Assembly: GCF_000090795.2 (NCBI RefSeq)
Contig: NW_003546364.1
Location: forward strand, 128,269-192,268
Reading direction: 5' to 3'
DNA: 64,000 nt
Source: Amphimedon queenslandica
Taxonomy: Eukaryota > Porifera > Demospongiae > Haplosclerida > Niphatidae
Position 1 is the stretch's first letter; the number at the start of each line of letters is the position of its first letter. A program made the position numbers and the translations under genes. Shown in pieces: positions 33,730 to 45,858 of this stretch. The notes beneath the pieces were generated by a model that searched no databases, was not told the origin of the DNA, and saw only the letters and a program-made list of their open reading frames with translations.

Positions 33730-34559
33730 TTAAAGCAGGTGAAATTATGCCTACAGGAGATGGAAAGATTGAGACTGACTGTGAAACAGAAGAAAATGAT
33801 GCAGCTAGTGAAATAGAACTGAAAGATGATGATATAAGCAGTGGTGATGAGCAAATTACTGATGATGAAGTTGACATGGAGATTACTAAAGATGATGCAC
33901 CACAGTTTCATACTATTGAGTATTTCTCTGGTATGTTAAAAACTGATGCTATAAGTGATATTGCTACTCAGAAAAGTAAATAGAGAATTTAGCACACAAC
34001 TTACTGTCGCTGACACAATTTTGTACAAATAAGGATGTATTTCCTACTGTACAAAGTCATCTACAATCAGCAGTATCATTAAAGCGAAAAACCAGGAAGA
34101 AATAAGTGAAGGACAACAACATTTAGCACTTAATCAGGCCTCTTTAACACCAAGTAGTACACCAGCACCCAATTCAAATCATCAGAAGCAGTTACGCTTT
34201 TTCTGAACTAAAAAAGAAAATTCATCATCATAATAAGTGATAGGCCAAGCCAACTCCAACAGAAGAAGCTAAAGCAAAAAAAACTAGCTACAACTCTAGT
34301 TAAGGTATGCTCTGTGTGTTGGAAGAAAGATGATGGTGAAACTGAAGATGAGGTGTCTTGGATTCAGTGTAGCTCTTGTCAGGTGTGGATTCATGTTTCT
34401 TGTACAACTGCACCACCAGAAAATTTAACAGATGCTTTCTTTTGCAATATTTGTCAGTCTTAGATGACTATAATTAATTAATTGAATATCATTATTAATT
34501 CCTTTAATGACTAAAAATTTTACAAGAAATTAAAAAAAATTAAAAACGAGCGTGCCTAT

Positions 34560-34880
34560 ATAGGCGTGGTAAGTAGTTATGTCAAGTATGCGGAGAAAGA
34601 CATGGTTTTATGGGATAGTAATTGTCTGTACCTAATGGCTTGTATAAGCCTCTGCTTCAGCCATCTTCCTTGGCCTTTGATCAGCTCCTCTTCCATTGCA
34701 AGGGTGGGTGTGGATAGTTCATATGATCGACTTCACCTTTATAAAATCTAGAATAGCTTGCAGCCACTTCGTGGCCTTAGCCATTCTGAGCATTATACTT
34801 CAGAAGGCTCAGTCTCACATATCAACTGTGTTGTTTGTAGCTTTTTGCAAGCTATTCTGGTCATTAATGACGGCCATTCC
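34560..34880. repeat. DIRS internal complementary region
   Basis: This lies just beyond the recombinase end and pairs in inverted orientation with 27622-27900. It also shares words with the other terminal repeat near 52235-52385 (for example CTTCAGCCATCTTCCTTGGC and CAGAAGGCTCAGTCTCAC), which identifies it as the family's internal complementary region. Confidence 0.6.
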
Positions 34881-35583
34881 ATAGGCCGCTCAATCCACTT
34901 CTTTGTGATAAAATCTTTGGAAGACTGATTCTGAGCCCAATTTGCTGCTTTCAGGGTTTCTTCTAGAGTAACTCTGCCTCTGGCTTCAGCGAGGCTGACA
35001 CAGCATTAGTAGAATGGGCTCCAAATATAGAGGCATCAATCCCTGCCTTTTCAAGAGTAGCACTTAGCCATCTTGCGATTGAACTAGATGTAACTGCTTT
35101 GTGTGGTTTTATAAAGAAGATGAACAGTCTGTTTTCATTTCTCCTCATTTGCTTAGTCTTGTCCGGGTATGTATCAAGGGTGTTAACTGGACAGAGGGTA
35201 GTGTTAGCCAGGAAGGCTGGAAAGTAAAAGGATTCAATTGGCTTTCCTTGCCTTGATTGTTTTGCCAAAGCTGAGGGCAAAAATGATGCCAGATTCATAC
35301 CTCTTCTTTTTCTTGCAATGTTCAATTGTGAGAGGTCAGCTGACCTAAATGGTCTTGTAATGGCTAAAAGAAAGGCTGTTTTGAAAGTCAGAGCCTTCAG
35401 TGATAAGGGTGTTTCCTTTCCCTGAGAATCTAGGTAGTTTACCCTCTGAACATCCCATGTAATATAATATCTACAGATGGGTGGTCTCACCTTGATTACC
35501 CCTTTCACGAGTCTGATGATGATGGGTTGTACCTACCAGTAGTCAATCAAACTTTTCATGCACTGATGATATCATAGGTGTAC

Positions 35584-35640
35584 CTAAGCTCTTGAGCTTA
35601 CCCGGGCATTAATTAATATTAATTAATTAATTAATTAATT
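35584..35640. repeat. hAT 3' end, inverted copy 1
   Basis: CTAAGCTCTTGAGCTTACCC followed by GGGCATTAATTAAT matches the reverse complement of the segment ending at about 43360. It marks the 3' end of both hAT copies. An ATTAATTA microsatellite follows. Confidence 0.65.
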
Positions 35641-35689
35641 AATTAATAATTAAAAACAGTAAGTCAGCTTGTCTCCTTATAAAAGCACT

Positions 35690-37890
35690 ATTCAGGAATT
35701 TCTGTGCGTTTGTGCAAACTGTACCACGAAGTCATCCATAGAGTTCCACAACTTTGATGAAATGTCTTTATACAAGAGTGCAAGACTGTCAAGCCTTTCC
35801 TCTGTCATTGTGGAACGCAAGTTTTTAATTGAAGAAAACAAGAAAAACTGTGTTCTACAATGGCAGTAGAAATACCAATTGTCAGCCCCACCAGAATACA
35901 GTGCCTCAAAATTGGAAAGGCCTCCTGAACTGGCTTAATACAGTCCGTTAAGCTATGTATCCATTGGGACTCATCGTCAGAAGTTGGATATTGTGACAAA
36001 TAATTCCTGAAAATGCTAATCTCATTTTCTATAATGTCAAGTGGTGGAACAGAAGCACAGTAATGGTGTACAAATGGTTGTAATGTTGCTGAGGATAGGA
36101 TATTATCTGACTTTGGAGACAGAGCACACACAGCTTTCATAAGGCTCAAGTTAATGTCACTGAATCTCTCATTGATCTCAGATATGATGACATCCAGTAC
36201 AGCGAAACAAACAGTAATTTTGTAGTGTTCACTATGGGAAGAAGTTAGTGATTCAGTATACTCAATAGTATCTGTTACAACGAAATCATTAAGAGTAGAA
36301 GGGGGACGTCTTTGTCGATGATTGAATCGTAGTGGTGAAATTTTATGCTACTTCACAAATGCTTGAATTTCCTCCCATATCAATCCCCAATACTCATCTG
36401 ATCTCAAACCATTGAATGTGTCAATAGTTGACTGAATAAGACAAGAGGCAGCACTGAGATTTATTGATTTCGATTGGAGAGATTGGCAGACACACTGAAT
36501 ATCTTTTTAAAGACAACAAGAGAAACGGTGAAGTCGAATAATTTGACTCCATTGAAGATTCCAACAGCCTCAATTACTCTGTCACAATCATTTCCATTTG
36601 AAAGATCCTCTAGGGTCTTGATAAAGGCAGAGTAAGTAGAAAGAATGGCAGTAATTCAGACATTACGACAAGACCACCTCGTGTCAGAAAGCTTCTTTAA
36701 GTGTATTTCCCTACCTGCAAGAGCATTCTGATTTGAGAGGAACAATTCATGGCTTTTGGCAGAAGAAAAAAAGATGTACAAAGCTTGAAAATGTAAGAAG
36801 AAATCAGATGCTGCTCTGTTTCTTTTGGCTACATCCACCAATACCAAGTTCAATCGGTGAGCACAGCAATGGATGTAGACAGCCTGTGGACTCCTTTTCT
36901 TTATAAATTTATGAACACCAGCATTGGAGCCATACATTACTGAGGCTCCATCATAACACTGGGAAACCAAATGTTCATGATTAACCTCCAAGTCATTCAT
37001 CTTAGCCATGATGTACTTAGTAGGAGATTGTGCTGTTAAATCTGTAGCTAGTGTATATCCCACAAACCTCTCCATTGTCTTGCCATCAAGAACATAACGA
37101 AAAGCAATTGACCATCGTTCATGCTTACTGATATCTTTTGATTCATCTGCCAATACAGTGATGTATTTGGCATCATGGAGCTCTTGTTTGATGGAAGAAC
37201 TTGTCTGGCTAAAAAAACTATTATTTCATTTTGAAAGGATGGAGATAGCCATGTTGCACTTTTGCTACAGTTTTGTAGACGTCGATTGACCTCAGGAGAA
37301 TGACATGACAGGAGTGTCATAAGCAATCTAAAGTTGCAAGGATTCAAGGAATCATCAGATTGATCATGACCACGAAGGGCAATGCCTTGTAGATGACAGT
37401 GCAAAATGCATTCCATAACTGCCTTAACATATTTCCTATTGTCGTAGATCACTTTAGACCCCACACGATCAAGTTGGCAACCAACTGACTCTCCTTTAGC
37501 TACTCTTTTATTGTAATTTTTCCATGCTGCCTTTGCTTGAGTATGATACTTACTAATGGAGTGAGTCATTACAATACCTTTCTGTCCTGTAGCGTGTTTC
37601 CAATTCTTGAACCCAACTGATGTAAATGTTGGCTCTGAACAATTGGTGAAAAATCGACAAGCAAAACAGAATACAGCATTTAATTTTATCGAATACTCCT
37701 GCCATGGATATTGTTCATACCACTTCTTTTGAAAACGAGTCGCTTTACCAAGTGTAGTCGAAGGAAAGGTAATTGTAGGTTGAACTGGCTTGTCGCAATT
37801 ATTTATATCTATATCTAAAGCATTCCCTGTTCTCACCGTTTCACTAGAACTAGAAGCAGTATCCAGCACAATTTCTGAAACAAGTACCAT
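35690..37890 (-). pseudogene. hAT transposase, ZMYM1-like (TTF zinc finger, DUF4371, hATC), copy 1
   Basis: From 37890 leftward come a TTF-type finger (FQKKWYEQYPWQEYSIKLNA, VFCFACRFF, WKHATGQKGIVMTH), a DUF4371-type core with ADESKDISKHERWSIAFRY (about 37150) and VSQCYDGASVMYGSNAGVH (about 36950), the helical insertion, and a C-terminal hATC dimerisation segment (EAFPILRHCILVGLTIGIST, EHSFSCF) near 35850-35930. The first exon seen in copy 2 (MASSGKQKQLTLFDF) is not found upstream. The acceptor TTGTTTCAG stands before the first exon kept. Several frame changes between 36150 and 36660 inactivate it. Copy 2 lies in opposite orientation about 3 kb away. Confidence 0.8.
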
Positions 37891-38159
37891 ATTTTCTTGC
37901 TTGTATTGACTCAGATATACGTCATCACAATCTAATTGTATATAGCAACAATAGCAGTACTGATCAAAAGTTATGCATGTGCAAAATGCAAGGCCATGCC
38001 TGTGACATTATTCAATTTTGTCAACATGTTTACACAAGAACACTCTTAAGTTGAAAGTTTATTATCATGTTATGTTAAAGTATATATGATATATATTTAA
38101 TAATAATTGTTCCCAGAAATTTCTACCCGTGCAATGCCCTGGTATGCCCTGGTTTAGAT

Positions 38160-39497
38160 ATGCCTAAAGATGATATGGCTGATTTATATGCATTGATTGA
38201 GTTGTATCAAGAGTGTCAAACTGCCTATGCCCAGCTACTGCATCTCCGCATAAATGCTATCAGTCGCATTCCAAATCTGTCTGCATACTTCTTTTAGCGT
38301 TATTTTGTGTTGATAAATTCATAAATTTTGATTATTAATGTTATAAGTTATTAAAATTATTGAAACCACGTGTCATGGGCGGAGTTTCGTGTATAAAATG
38401 GAGGATAATCAAGCAAGTGTTGAAACAGTCATTGGACAACGATAATCCAGATGATAAGCCCATATTGAGGAGTACCATAATAGCTAAAACACTATGGAAA
38501 GACTATGGCTGAAGACAATGCAGTCAATAAGCTTATAGCCTACAATGACGATCATTCTTCAACTCCTAGTCGAGCTCTCAGAACAGTTCCTCGTAGTGTT
38601 CCGAGTCAGGCTCTTAGTAAAGCTCTCAGTAAAAGAAAGACAAGGAAGAATAAACAAACTTCGGAGTCAGAAGATGAAAATGATGGTAGTAAGAAGAAAC
38701 AGAAGAAGGACACAGTCAGCACAGAAGGAAAGAAACAGCATAAACCATCAGCCAAGAGATCTGTGAATAAGAAAAGGAAGGACAAGGTTATAAAAACAAT
38801 TTATTCATGGGAACTGTGTTGTTTCCGAAACAATTCTATTGCAATGACAGAAAGAGAAGAGCACACAAAAGACAATTGTCGGTAGCCTAGTAGCCGATAT
38901 AAATTTATTTCTGGCTTTGGTTGAATATCACGTCGAAACATTTGGCAAGTTGTATAAGCAAAATAGCAAATTGAAGGAAAAAATAATATTTAAAATTTCA
39001 AATTGATTGGCATACAGAATGTAGTGTCTTTTTGCTACTCAAAAGTCCAGCATTAAGTAAGTTCTAAAGGAACCAAGCAAAGAAGTAGATAGTATTTGCC
39101 AAAGTTGGCTCATTTTTTGTCGGGTATCCTGACTTCTCCGACTGTTGTAAAGTTATGATCAACTTGTCATCATTACTCTACACAATGCTGTTGGGATTAG
39201 TTCATTCACATAACAAAAAAGACACATGAGATAGATGATCAGAAAGGCAGTGATAGCCATGATGTTTATATGCAATTTGGAGGAGCGGTACTGTCAGACA
39301 TGCACCATTCAAGCTACAAAGCTATTGGAACTAGTGAACCAGACAAGAGGAAGGTTATATCACTTGAAATTCATATTCTACATGCTATAAACACAAAGGA
39401 AAAGTCACCATTTCCCTTATATATCAAATATCGTGACCGTAGTTACATGTACAAACCTCACTTAGGATTTATTCCTTCAATTAGAGATGTAGATGAG
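38160..39497 (+). pseudogene. Orphan gene fragment, family also found inverted near 45.7 kb
   Basis: A 45-codon frame (38160-38297, MPKDDMADLYALIELYQECQ) and a following start ATGGAGGATAATCAAGC (38398) both have a related inverted copy at about 45650-45860. Downstream a lysine-rich frame (38505-38885; KKRKDK, KKKQKKD) and a conserved-looking frame (39270-39490) with MQFGGAVLSDMHHSSYKAIG, LEIHILHAINTKEKSP and KYRDRSYMYKPHLGFIP follow. The last is cut by an inserted element at 39498. I cannot name the family; the YRDRxYMY block reminds me of uncharacterised sponge proteins. Stops between the pieces show either introns or decay. Confidence 0.4.
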
Positions 39498-40150
39498 CAG
39501 GGGCGAATCTGTTGGGGGGCTAGGGGGGTAAAGCCCACCCTAAATTTTTGGAGTCATCGATTCTGACAAGTTATAATTATATTAAGGTAATAAAGTTATT
39601 ATTAAACAGTAAAAAGTAGTGTTTACACAGTATATGCCACAGGAACACACCCAAGCTATTAATAGCAGCTCATGTGGTGGATAACATCAGGTGTTGTAAA
39701 AATCAATTAGTAACGCGGTAGCGTTACTAAGTAGGATTCACCCCAAACAAAATGGCTGCCACGACTTTTGCAGTCTTGCTATAACGGGAAAACGAGCTCC
39801 TACACTTACCAGACTTTATAGATAACCTTATCTTGACCAGAGGACTCCAATGGTACAACTAGTGTGGCTCTAGACCTTGTCTAAGTGAAAAGTCAAAAAT
39901 CAGCGAACCGGCTGATTGTTCAGCCACCTTTTCTCATCTTCATCATCATCATCTTCATCAAGTCCTGTCAATCCAGTTGTTGGTGTGTATCTCAGTATCA
40001 GTTGGGGCTACAAGAATAATTCTGAGACCAATCTACTCCAACAGTCTATGCGCAGGTCCATGTCCCATCAGATCATTCTTCAAGTAAGGAAAAAGTGATA
40101 CCGTGACTGCTGGATCGAGTCATTATAGCTACATGCCGCCATTTTGCTAA
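39498..40150. mobile_element. Non-autonomous insertion(s) cutting the orphan gene
   Basis: CAGGGGCGAATCTGTTGGG at 39498 resembles the ends of the GGGGCG hAT MITEs. A partly matching inverted end (GGATTCACCCC) stands at 39734-39744. A second possible inverted pair, CAAAATGGCTGC (39748) and GCCGCCATTTTG (40136), brackets 39748-40147. No target duplication is convincing, so edges and number of insertions are uncertain. Confidence 0.35.
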
Positions 40151-40691
40151 TTAAAGAAGCTTGCCATGTGCTCCAAAATTTGGGTGTGGTCACGAATGCT
40201 CAGATCTGCAGCTCTGGAAGAAGCAAGTTATTTTTTTACCAAGCTATGCTTGGTTGGAATCAACTTACTGCAATACTTTAGTGGAGGTTTCCAGCAAAAA
40301 GAAGGTATTGATTTTACATGTTACTGTTTTATCAAGTGTGTTATTGGATTTTATTTAAAAAAATCAAACAATTAATTAATGTTATGACTTATGATAACAG
40401 CCTGGAAGAACAGGAATAGCAGGGAAGATGGACACTCTTAGCTAACAGATTCTTGAACAAGGACTTGTGTCAAGACTAGTATTAGTTTCACTTGTCATCA
40501 GGATAGTTGATATTCCTTCAGCATGTCTATTCAATTCTGTCTCTCATAAATGTTATAACAATGATAGTAAAAATAAAAAAAATTATTGTTTGTGTAAAAT
40601 CAACAAGTAATACAATTGCAACTAAAGAAGTACTATAAATATTATTTTAAAAATCAACACAAACAAGAACATCAAAAATTAAAAAAAAAAC
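40151..40691. other. Gap without a recognised gene
   Basis: I see nothing assignable here. It is AT-rich and could hold the 5' non-coding part of the second hAT copy. Confidence 0.4.
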
Positions 40692-40900
40692 AAGATAAAG
40701 TAGGATTCCGAACGACCAACAAAAATACGAAATGAAAATCTTACTCGTGACACAAATTTTACTGTACATTGCAAGGCGATTCGTAATTCTTACATAATAA
40801 CATTAAAAGTATAATGTAGAGTAGAATTTGCGTCACGAGTAGGATTTTCATTTCGCATTTTTGTTGGTTGTTTGAAATCCTGCTTCATCTTGCCGTCTTA
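40692..40900. mobile_element. Palindromic MITE upstream of the second hAT copy
   Basis: The arms (from CAAGATAAAGTAGGATTCCG to the complement of CAAGATGAAGCAGGATTTCA) pair over about 75 bases, with an unpaired middle near 40770-40830. Both arms contain ATTTTCATTTCGNATTTTTGT. No target duplication was identified. Confidence 0.65.
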
Positions 40901-40927
40901 AATTTTTTATGTTCTTACTGACATAGC

Positions 40928-43210
40928 TATGGCTTCAAGCGGCAAACAGAAGCAGCTGACTTTGTTTGATTTCAGAGGTAAGCAAGCTTTCTCACAACTC
41001 AACTACTTTAATACATGTAAATTTAATTTTTCAAGCAGGCAGCACTGTGACTTAAATTACTTCTGATTATGACAATGAGCCAGAGAGTGATGATGACACT
41101 GAGGAAGCCAGCTGTGGTGTAAGAGGTCTTAATGCTGAGTATGATGATGATGATTGTAATCAAGGGATTGGGTCAATTACGGAGACACTGTCATCTAGGA
41201 CACCTAGTATTCCTTCTGACATAGCTAAGGGACTTGAAGACGGACCAGTTTAGCCTCACAACATTACTTTTCCTAAAGATAAGAAAAATAATAGTTCATT
41301 TAGTTCTTCATGATATCAAAGACATGTTTGGTTGGAATATTCTGCTTCTAGCGATGCTGTGTTTTGTTACCCATGTCGGTCTTTCTCTGGTACTCAAAAA
41401 GGTAATTATTGCTTTATTACCGTCGGGTATAGGAACTGGAAAAATGCAACTGGAAGTAGTGGTCAGTTGGTGAAACATACTCAGTCCCAACAACAAAAAC
41501 GCATCTGCGGCTTCAGGTGACTTCAAACGTAACCAATCCTCTCAAACATCAGTAGCAGTTCCTTTCAGTCGACAGCATATCCAGGAAAACCGGCATTACT
41601 TGAAGACCATCATCGAGCTCCTCCTATAATGTGCATTTCAAGAAATAGCATTGACCAGCCATAGGGAAGGTGTAGTAGATTCTAAAAACAAGGGTAACTT
41701 CTTGGAGCTTGTGGATATTATTAGTAAACAAGACTCAGTTGTGAAGAATAGGCTTCAGGTTGGGCCTAAAAATGCAGTATATACCTCCCATGGCATTCAA
41801 GATAAACACTTCAAAATTATGAGTAGCTGTGTAGTGAATACTATTTGTAAGCTGGTCAAGGAAGCTGGTTTTTATAGCATTAAAGTTGAGGAATCAAGAG
41901 ACCCAGCTAAACAGGAACCAATGTCTTTTGTTGTTTGCTATGTCAACATGACAAATGGGAGTGCAGAAGAGCATTTTCTCACATTCATCCAAGCTGAAAC
42001 TCTAGATGATTGAGTTTATCAATCTACACCAAGCAGCTAATTGACACTTATGACTTTGACACCAATAAAATGGTAAGTCAAGGGTACGATGAAGCCAGTG
42101 TCATTAGCAGTCACTGTACAGGAGTACAAACCAGAGTACAAGAACTTGCCCCTAATGCACTGTATGTTCACTGTTATGCTCATGTCCTGAATTTAGTACT
42201 GGTCAATTCCTTAAGAAGAGTTTCCCTTGCATCCGAGTTCTTCGTGCTTCTTGAAGCCTTGTATGTGTTAATGTCTTCATCAAACATTCATGTTTTGTTC
42301 ATGAAACGACAACAGCAGAGTAACCCTTACAAGCAACCCCTGGAATTGCAGAAACTCTCGGACACTCGGGTTTGTCGGTATGCTGCAGTCAATGCCATAT
42401 GCCGTACATTTGATTCAATTCTACTCACTGTCGAAGAAGCAGCTGATCTCTCCAATTTCCTCCAATGGAAGTGAACAGATCTCAGTGATGCCTCTTGTCT
42501 TATTCAGTCAACTATTGACACATTCAATGTTTTGAGATCAGATGAGTATTGGGGATTGATATGGGAGGAAATTCAAGCATTTGTGAAGCAGCATAAAATT
42601 TCACCACCACGACACAATCATCGTCAAACAAGTCCCCCTTCTACTTTTAAAGATTTCGTTGCAACAGATACTATTGGGTCTACTTAATCACTAACTTCTT
42701 CCCATAGTGAACACTACAAGATTACTGTTTATTTTGCTGTACTGGATGTCATCATATCTGAGATGAATGAGTGATTCAGTGACATTAACTTGAGCCTTAT
42801 AAAAGCTGTGTGCTTTGTCTCCAAAGTCAGATAATTTTCTATCCTCAGCAACATTACAACCATTTCTAGACCATTACAGTGCTTCTCTTCCACCACTTGA
42901 CAATATAAATAATGAGATTAGCATTTTCAGGACTTATTTGTAACGAAATCCAACTTCTGACGATGTGTCTGAAGGGTTACATAGCTTAATGGACTGCATA
43001 AAGCCAGTTCAGGAGGCCTTTCCAATCTTGAGGGACAGTATTCAGTTAGGGCTGACAATTGGTATTTCTACTGCCACTGTAGAACACAGTTTTTCTTGTC
43101 TTCATCGATTAAAAACTTACTTGCATTTCATAATGACAGAGGAAAGGCTTGACAGTCTGGCACTCTTGTTGGAGAGATATTTCATCAAAGTTGTGGAACT
43201 CTATGGATGA
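40928..43210 (+). pseudogene. hAT transposase, ZMYM1-like, copy 2
   Basis: Exon 1 is MASSGKQKQLTLFDFR (40928) with donor GTAAGC. An acidic segment (EPESDDDTEEASC) and the TTF finger follow (WLEYSASSDAVFCYPCRSF, about 41325-41400), then the DUF4371 core (NAVYTSHGIQDKHFKIMSSC, 41775; SQGYDEASVISSHCTGVQTR, 42077) and hATC (EAFPILRDSIQLGLTIGIST, 43013; EHSFSCLHRLKTYL). The gene keeps all domains but has at least five frame changes or stops. Its 3' end (CCCGGGTAAGCTTAAGAGCT, 43336) matches that of copy 1 in inverse orientation. The two copies differ enough to be separate insertions of one family. Confidence 0.8.
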
Positions 43211-43309
43211 ATTGGTGGTACAGTTTGCACAAACGCACAGAAATTCCAGAATAGTGCTTTTATAAGGAGACAAGCTGACTTACTATTTTTAAATATTAAT
43301 AAATAAATA

Positions 43310-43366
43310 AATTAATTCATAAAAATTAATTAATGCCCGGGTAAGCTTAAGAGCTTAGATACGTTT
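43310..43366. repeat. hAT 3' end, inverted copy 2
   Basis: AATTAATGCCCGGGTAAGCT followed by TAAGAGCTTAG is the inverted counterpart of 35584-35640 and follows the stop of copy 2. Confidence 0.65.
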
Positions 43367-43389
43367 ATATTCATGTCAATTCTCATGAC

Positions 43390-45245
43390 TTAGGAATTCC
43401 CATTCAAATAACCTGTGACATGCCTTCAGGTATTTTAATGTATTTGTAACACTTTTAACATCTTTGGCACCTGGATTATCAGTAACATACTTGTATAACT
43501 CAGATAATACATGTGCCTGCTACAGAAAATTGTCAATCTTTAATCTGAAAAAGATTCAAACCTGATTATCTTCACTGGAGCAACAATCAGTTTGGTCCAA
43601 GAATCTCGTATTACGTAAACTTCCTTCATTTTTTGTATCATTTGAGTCAAACCTTGCCTAACACGCTCACATTCACAATCATACATAGCTGTAATTGTAC
43701 TTCATCCAAATGTTGTACCATTAAAAATAAGGCTTTTGTTCCTCCTTCCTTTGATGAATGAAGAGCATTAATCTTGTACTTCAACTATGAAATTGATAAA
43801 GACATTTTTATTATCAATGTATAAACTAAAATATTAGTATTGTACTTGATGAGTGTAACATATAAGCCAATTTATTCGATTAGTAGGGACAAACGGATTA
43901 GTCATAAAAGGTGGCACTTCATATGGGTCTTGCTTGTCTATACAAAAAGTACATTTTGTAAAAATCTGTAAGAGTCATCACTACTACAATATACTCTTGA
44001 AGTTATGTCGCGATGTAGTATACCTTTTAATATGGGGTAAGTTCCAAAGTGCCCTTGAGTTGCTTTAATCATAGTAAGATTACTGGAAGCGCCATCACAA
44101 ACAATAATTAATGTTTTAAGAGAGTGCAAATGAAACAGCTTCAGGATTTCTATTACACATGAGTACAAAAATTTACTGTTCATTGTACCATGTGATGTAA
44201 TATATTGTCCAATAATATCATTGCCTCCTAATTAGAACAATCATTGTTATGCACATGTAACTTCAATCGCATTATTAACCAGTAAGATCTCTCCAAAGAA
44301 ATTGCAATATGTATGACGTTTGTTATACTGCTTCCTTGGCATTAAGCACTTGGTAGATATCAGCCAAGCAACATTGCTGCTGATGAGTCATGCATAATCC
44401 AATAACTGTTTGACTTATAGAGTTCCATAACAAACAACTGATGACTTTGACCTCATCAAATATGAGTACTCCAACATTCTTGGACTTCAATTTTCCTTCC
44501 GCCTTGGCTTTAGCAGTGTTGCTTATACTGTGAGACTTGCTCTGAAATGCAATCATAGCCTGCACCAGGTTCGTGCAAAATCATCCCAGTATAAGGCTGT
44601 AGTGTAGCTCTGGATGGTGGCTGTAAAATATTGAACAATTTTAGAGCCTCGTTGGCAGCTGGAATATGAGAAAATACAGCTAGTTCTAAAAAATCAATGC
44701 TTGAATAAAGAGGTGACTTTTATGTTCTACTTACGCATTCTTTTTGTTATAATGCTCCAACAATTAATTGTTTTTGCGGCTATGTTATGAAAAGATAATT
44801 TACAAAACGAACAAATGTTGCTTACTGTTAACAATTTGATCTCTCTGAAACTGTTCTGTACCAATTTGTTTATCATACTCCCATATAGTTATCATCGTAT
44901 CTCCTACTCCTTGTCTATCCCCTTCATTAAATAATTCACCAAGTTGATCTTGACATTCTGCTTCAATTGTAGCCATTACTTGATTTATTTCTTCATCTTG
45001 TTCATTGCTAAGCGGAACTTCAAAATTTTCATACTTATCCTTTCTGGCTTCAGAATCACGTTTCACTTTAGCATTCAATTTCCTTTTCTCCTACTTCCAG
45101 GTGACATGTACGACAGCCATGCTCTTGAGGATGCACTGCAGCGTGCTTCCTTCCTTGATGGACTCTCTTCTGGCGTTTGATGAGCCATGTCACATTTCAG
45201 TCTGTTGCAATTGTGACAAAGTACAGATTCTTCCTCCATGATCTT
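43390..45245 (-). pseudogene. P-element/THAP9-like transposase, broken
   Basis: On minus, a Ser/Arg-rich start (about 45230-45090), then a coiled acidic exon (EINQVMATIEAECQDQLGEL, FNEGDRQGVGD, 45078-44800), then a piece with PSRATLQPYTGMI (about 44605). The catalytic region follows: VGVLIFDEVKVISCLLWNS (first Asp, about 44480-44420) and TLIIVCDGASSNLTMIKATQ (second Asp, about 44110), with YTHQ-like and SSKEGGTKALF-like pieces (43870-43740). This motif order is that of P-element transposases such as THAP9. The THAP finger itself was not found. Stops and frame changes between pieces show decay, though some gaps are probably introns. Confidence 0.65.
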
Positions 45246-45329
45246 ACTCTTCACAAAATGACCCAGTTGAAACCAAATTTCACATGAAACAGAATCAATA
45301 CAAATAACAGGATATTCAACCTTACAGAG

Positions 45330-45858
45330 ACTCTAAGGGTCAAAATGGACAACTTTCCTATATTATTTGCTAAACCTATACACAGCTGAATAGGGTGAAT
45401 ATCTTGTTAGTAAATATTAGACTTCAACAAGAGATAAGAAACTACCCTCTCAACCTCTCTAAACAAAATATTGGCTAGAAATTCCTATTCCATTGGGAGA
45501 AATGAAGATTCTACATCTTAAAGTTAGTCCTAGTGGCTGATGATAAAACAGTTTTCTGTGATAAATAAGTAAGCAATTCTCTCCTTCAAATTCCCCTTGG
45601 TTACAACAAACTCCGCTGTCTGGTCCACTTTCTTCCTGATAACTTCTAGAATATCCTGATTGTCCTCAATCTTATACACAAAACTACGCCCAAAACACGT
45701 GGTATTAATAATTTTAATAATATATAACATTAATCAATTTTATGACTGTATTAACACAAAAAACGCTAACAGAAGTATGCAGACAATGTGACTGATAGCA
45801 TTTCTGCGGAGATGCAGTAGCTCAGCATAGGCAGTCTGACAATCTCTGTAAGGTATTA
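45330..45858 (-). pseudogene. Inverted copy of the orphan-gene start
   Basis: On minus, RDCQTAYAELLHLRRNAISH (about 45840-45780) parallels the plus-strand frame at 38160-38297, and a 66-codon frame (VYKIEDNQDILEVIRKKVDQ, TAEFVVTKGNLKERIAYLF, 45730-45530) parallels the start at 38398. The segment from 45330 to 45530 has no recognisable gene. Confidence 0.45.

Larger units (their letters stand above)
28002..34463 (+). pseudogene. MULE transposase with C2H2 finger and C-terminal PHD-like finger, interrupted
   Basis: It starts MSSTKSRHSCSKCCKTFSFR (28002), a C2H2 finger with a TGA soon after. Further on are an N-terminal DNA-binding region (28320-28660) and the MULE core (PF10551-type), with the first catalytic Asp in LMDATHSTTQYDFLL (about 29060), the second in FMSDCADQYY (29245), a CxxH-like WHID (29325), and the Glu in MYTESFHRQLK (29582). 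A SWIM-like zinc motif follows (CGICIHRYSCICIDATIHNT, about 29900). The frame then runs into the Kolobok target site TTAA and continues at 33732 with an acidic tail (EIELKDDDISSGDEQITDDE) and, after further breaks, a Cys-rich PHD-like finger (VCSVCWKKDDGE ... IQCSSCQVWIHVSC ... FFCNICQS) ending in a stop near 34463. Frame changes near 28660, 29280 and 34000 inactivate it. Confidence 0.8.
27902..34552 (+). mobile_element. Mutator-like (MULE) transposon holding a Kolobok insertion
   Basis: The element is defined by its transposase gene and by where the DIRS sequence stops and resumes. Flanking TGCCTATAA (27893-27901) and TGCCTATAT (34553-34561) match at 8 of 9 bases, which fits the 9-base target duplication of MULEs. 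The flanks lie in DIRS repeats that are themselves inverted copies, so caution is needed. Long inverted ends are not evident. Without the Kolobok it would be about 2.9 kb. Confidence 0.55.

Noticed and set aside
39916-40098. Serine-run frame (SSSSSSSSSS)
   Set aside because: It is a translated CATCATCATC microsatellite inside an inserted non-autonomous element.
38060-45858. The orphan-gene segments at 38.2 and 45.7 kb as terminal inverted repeats of one large element
   Set aside because: The left segment is internal to the block and the flanks give no target duplication; kept as a related inverted pair only.
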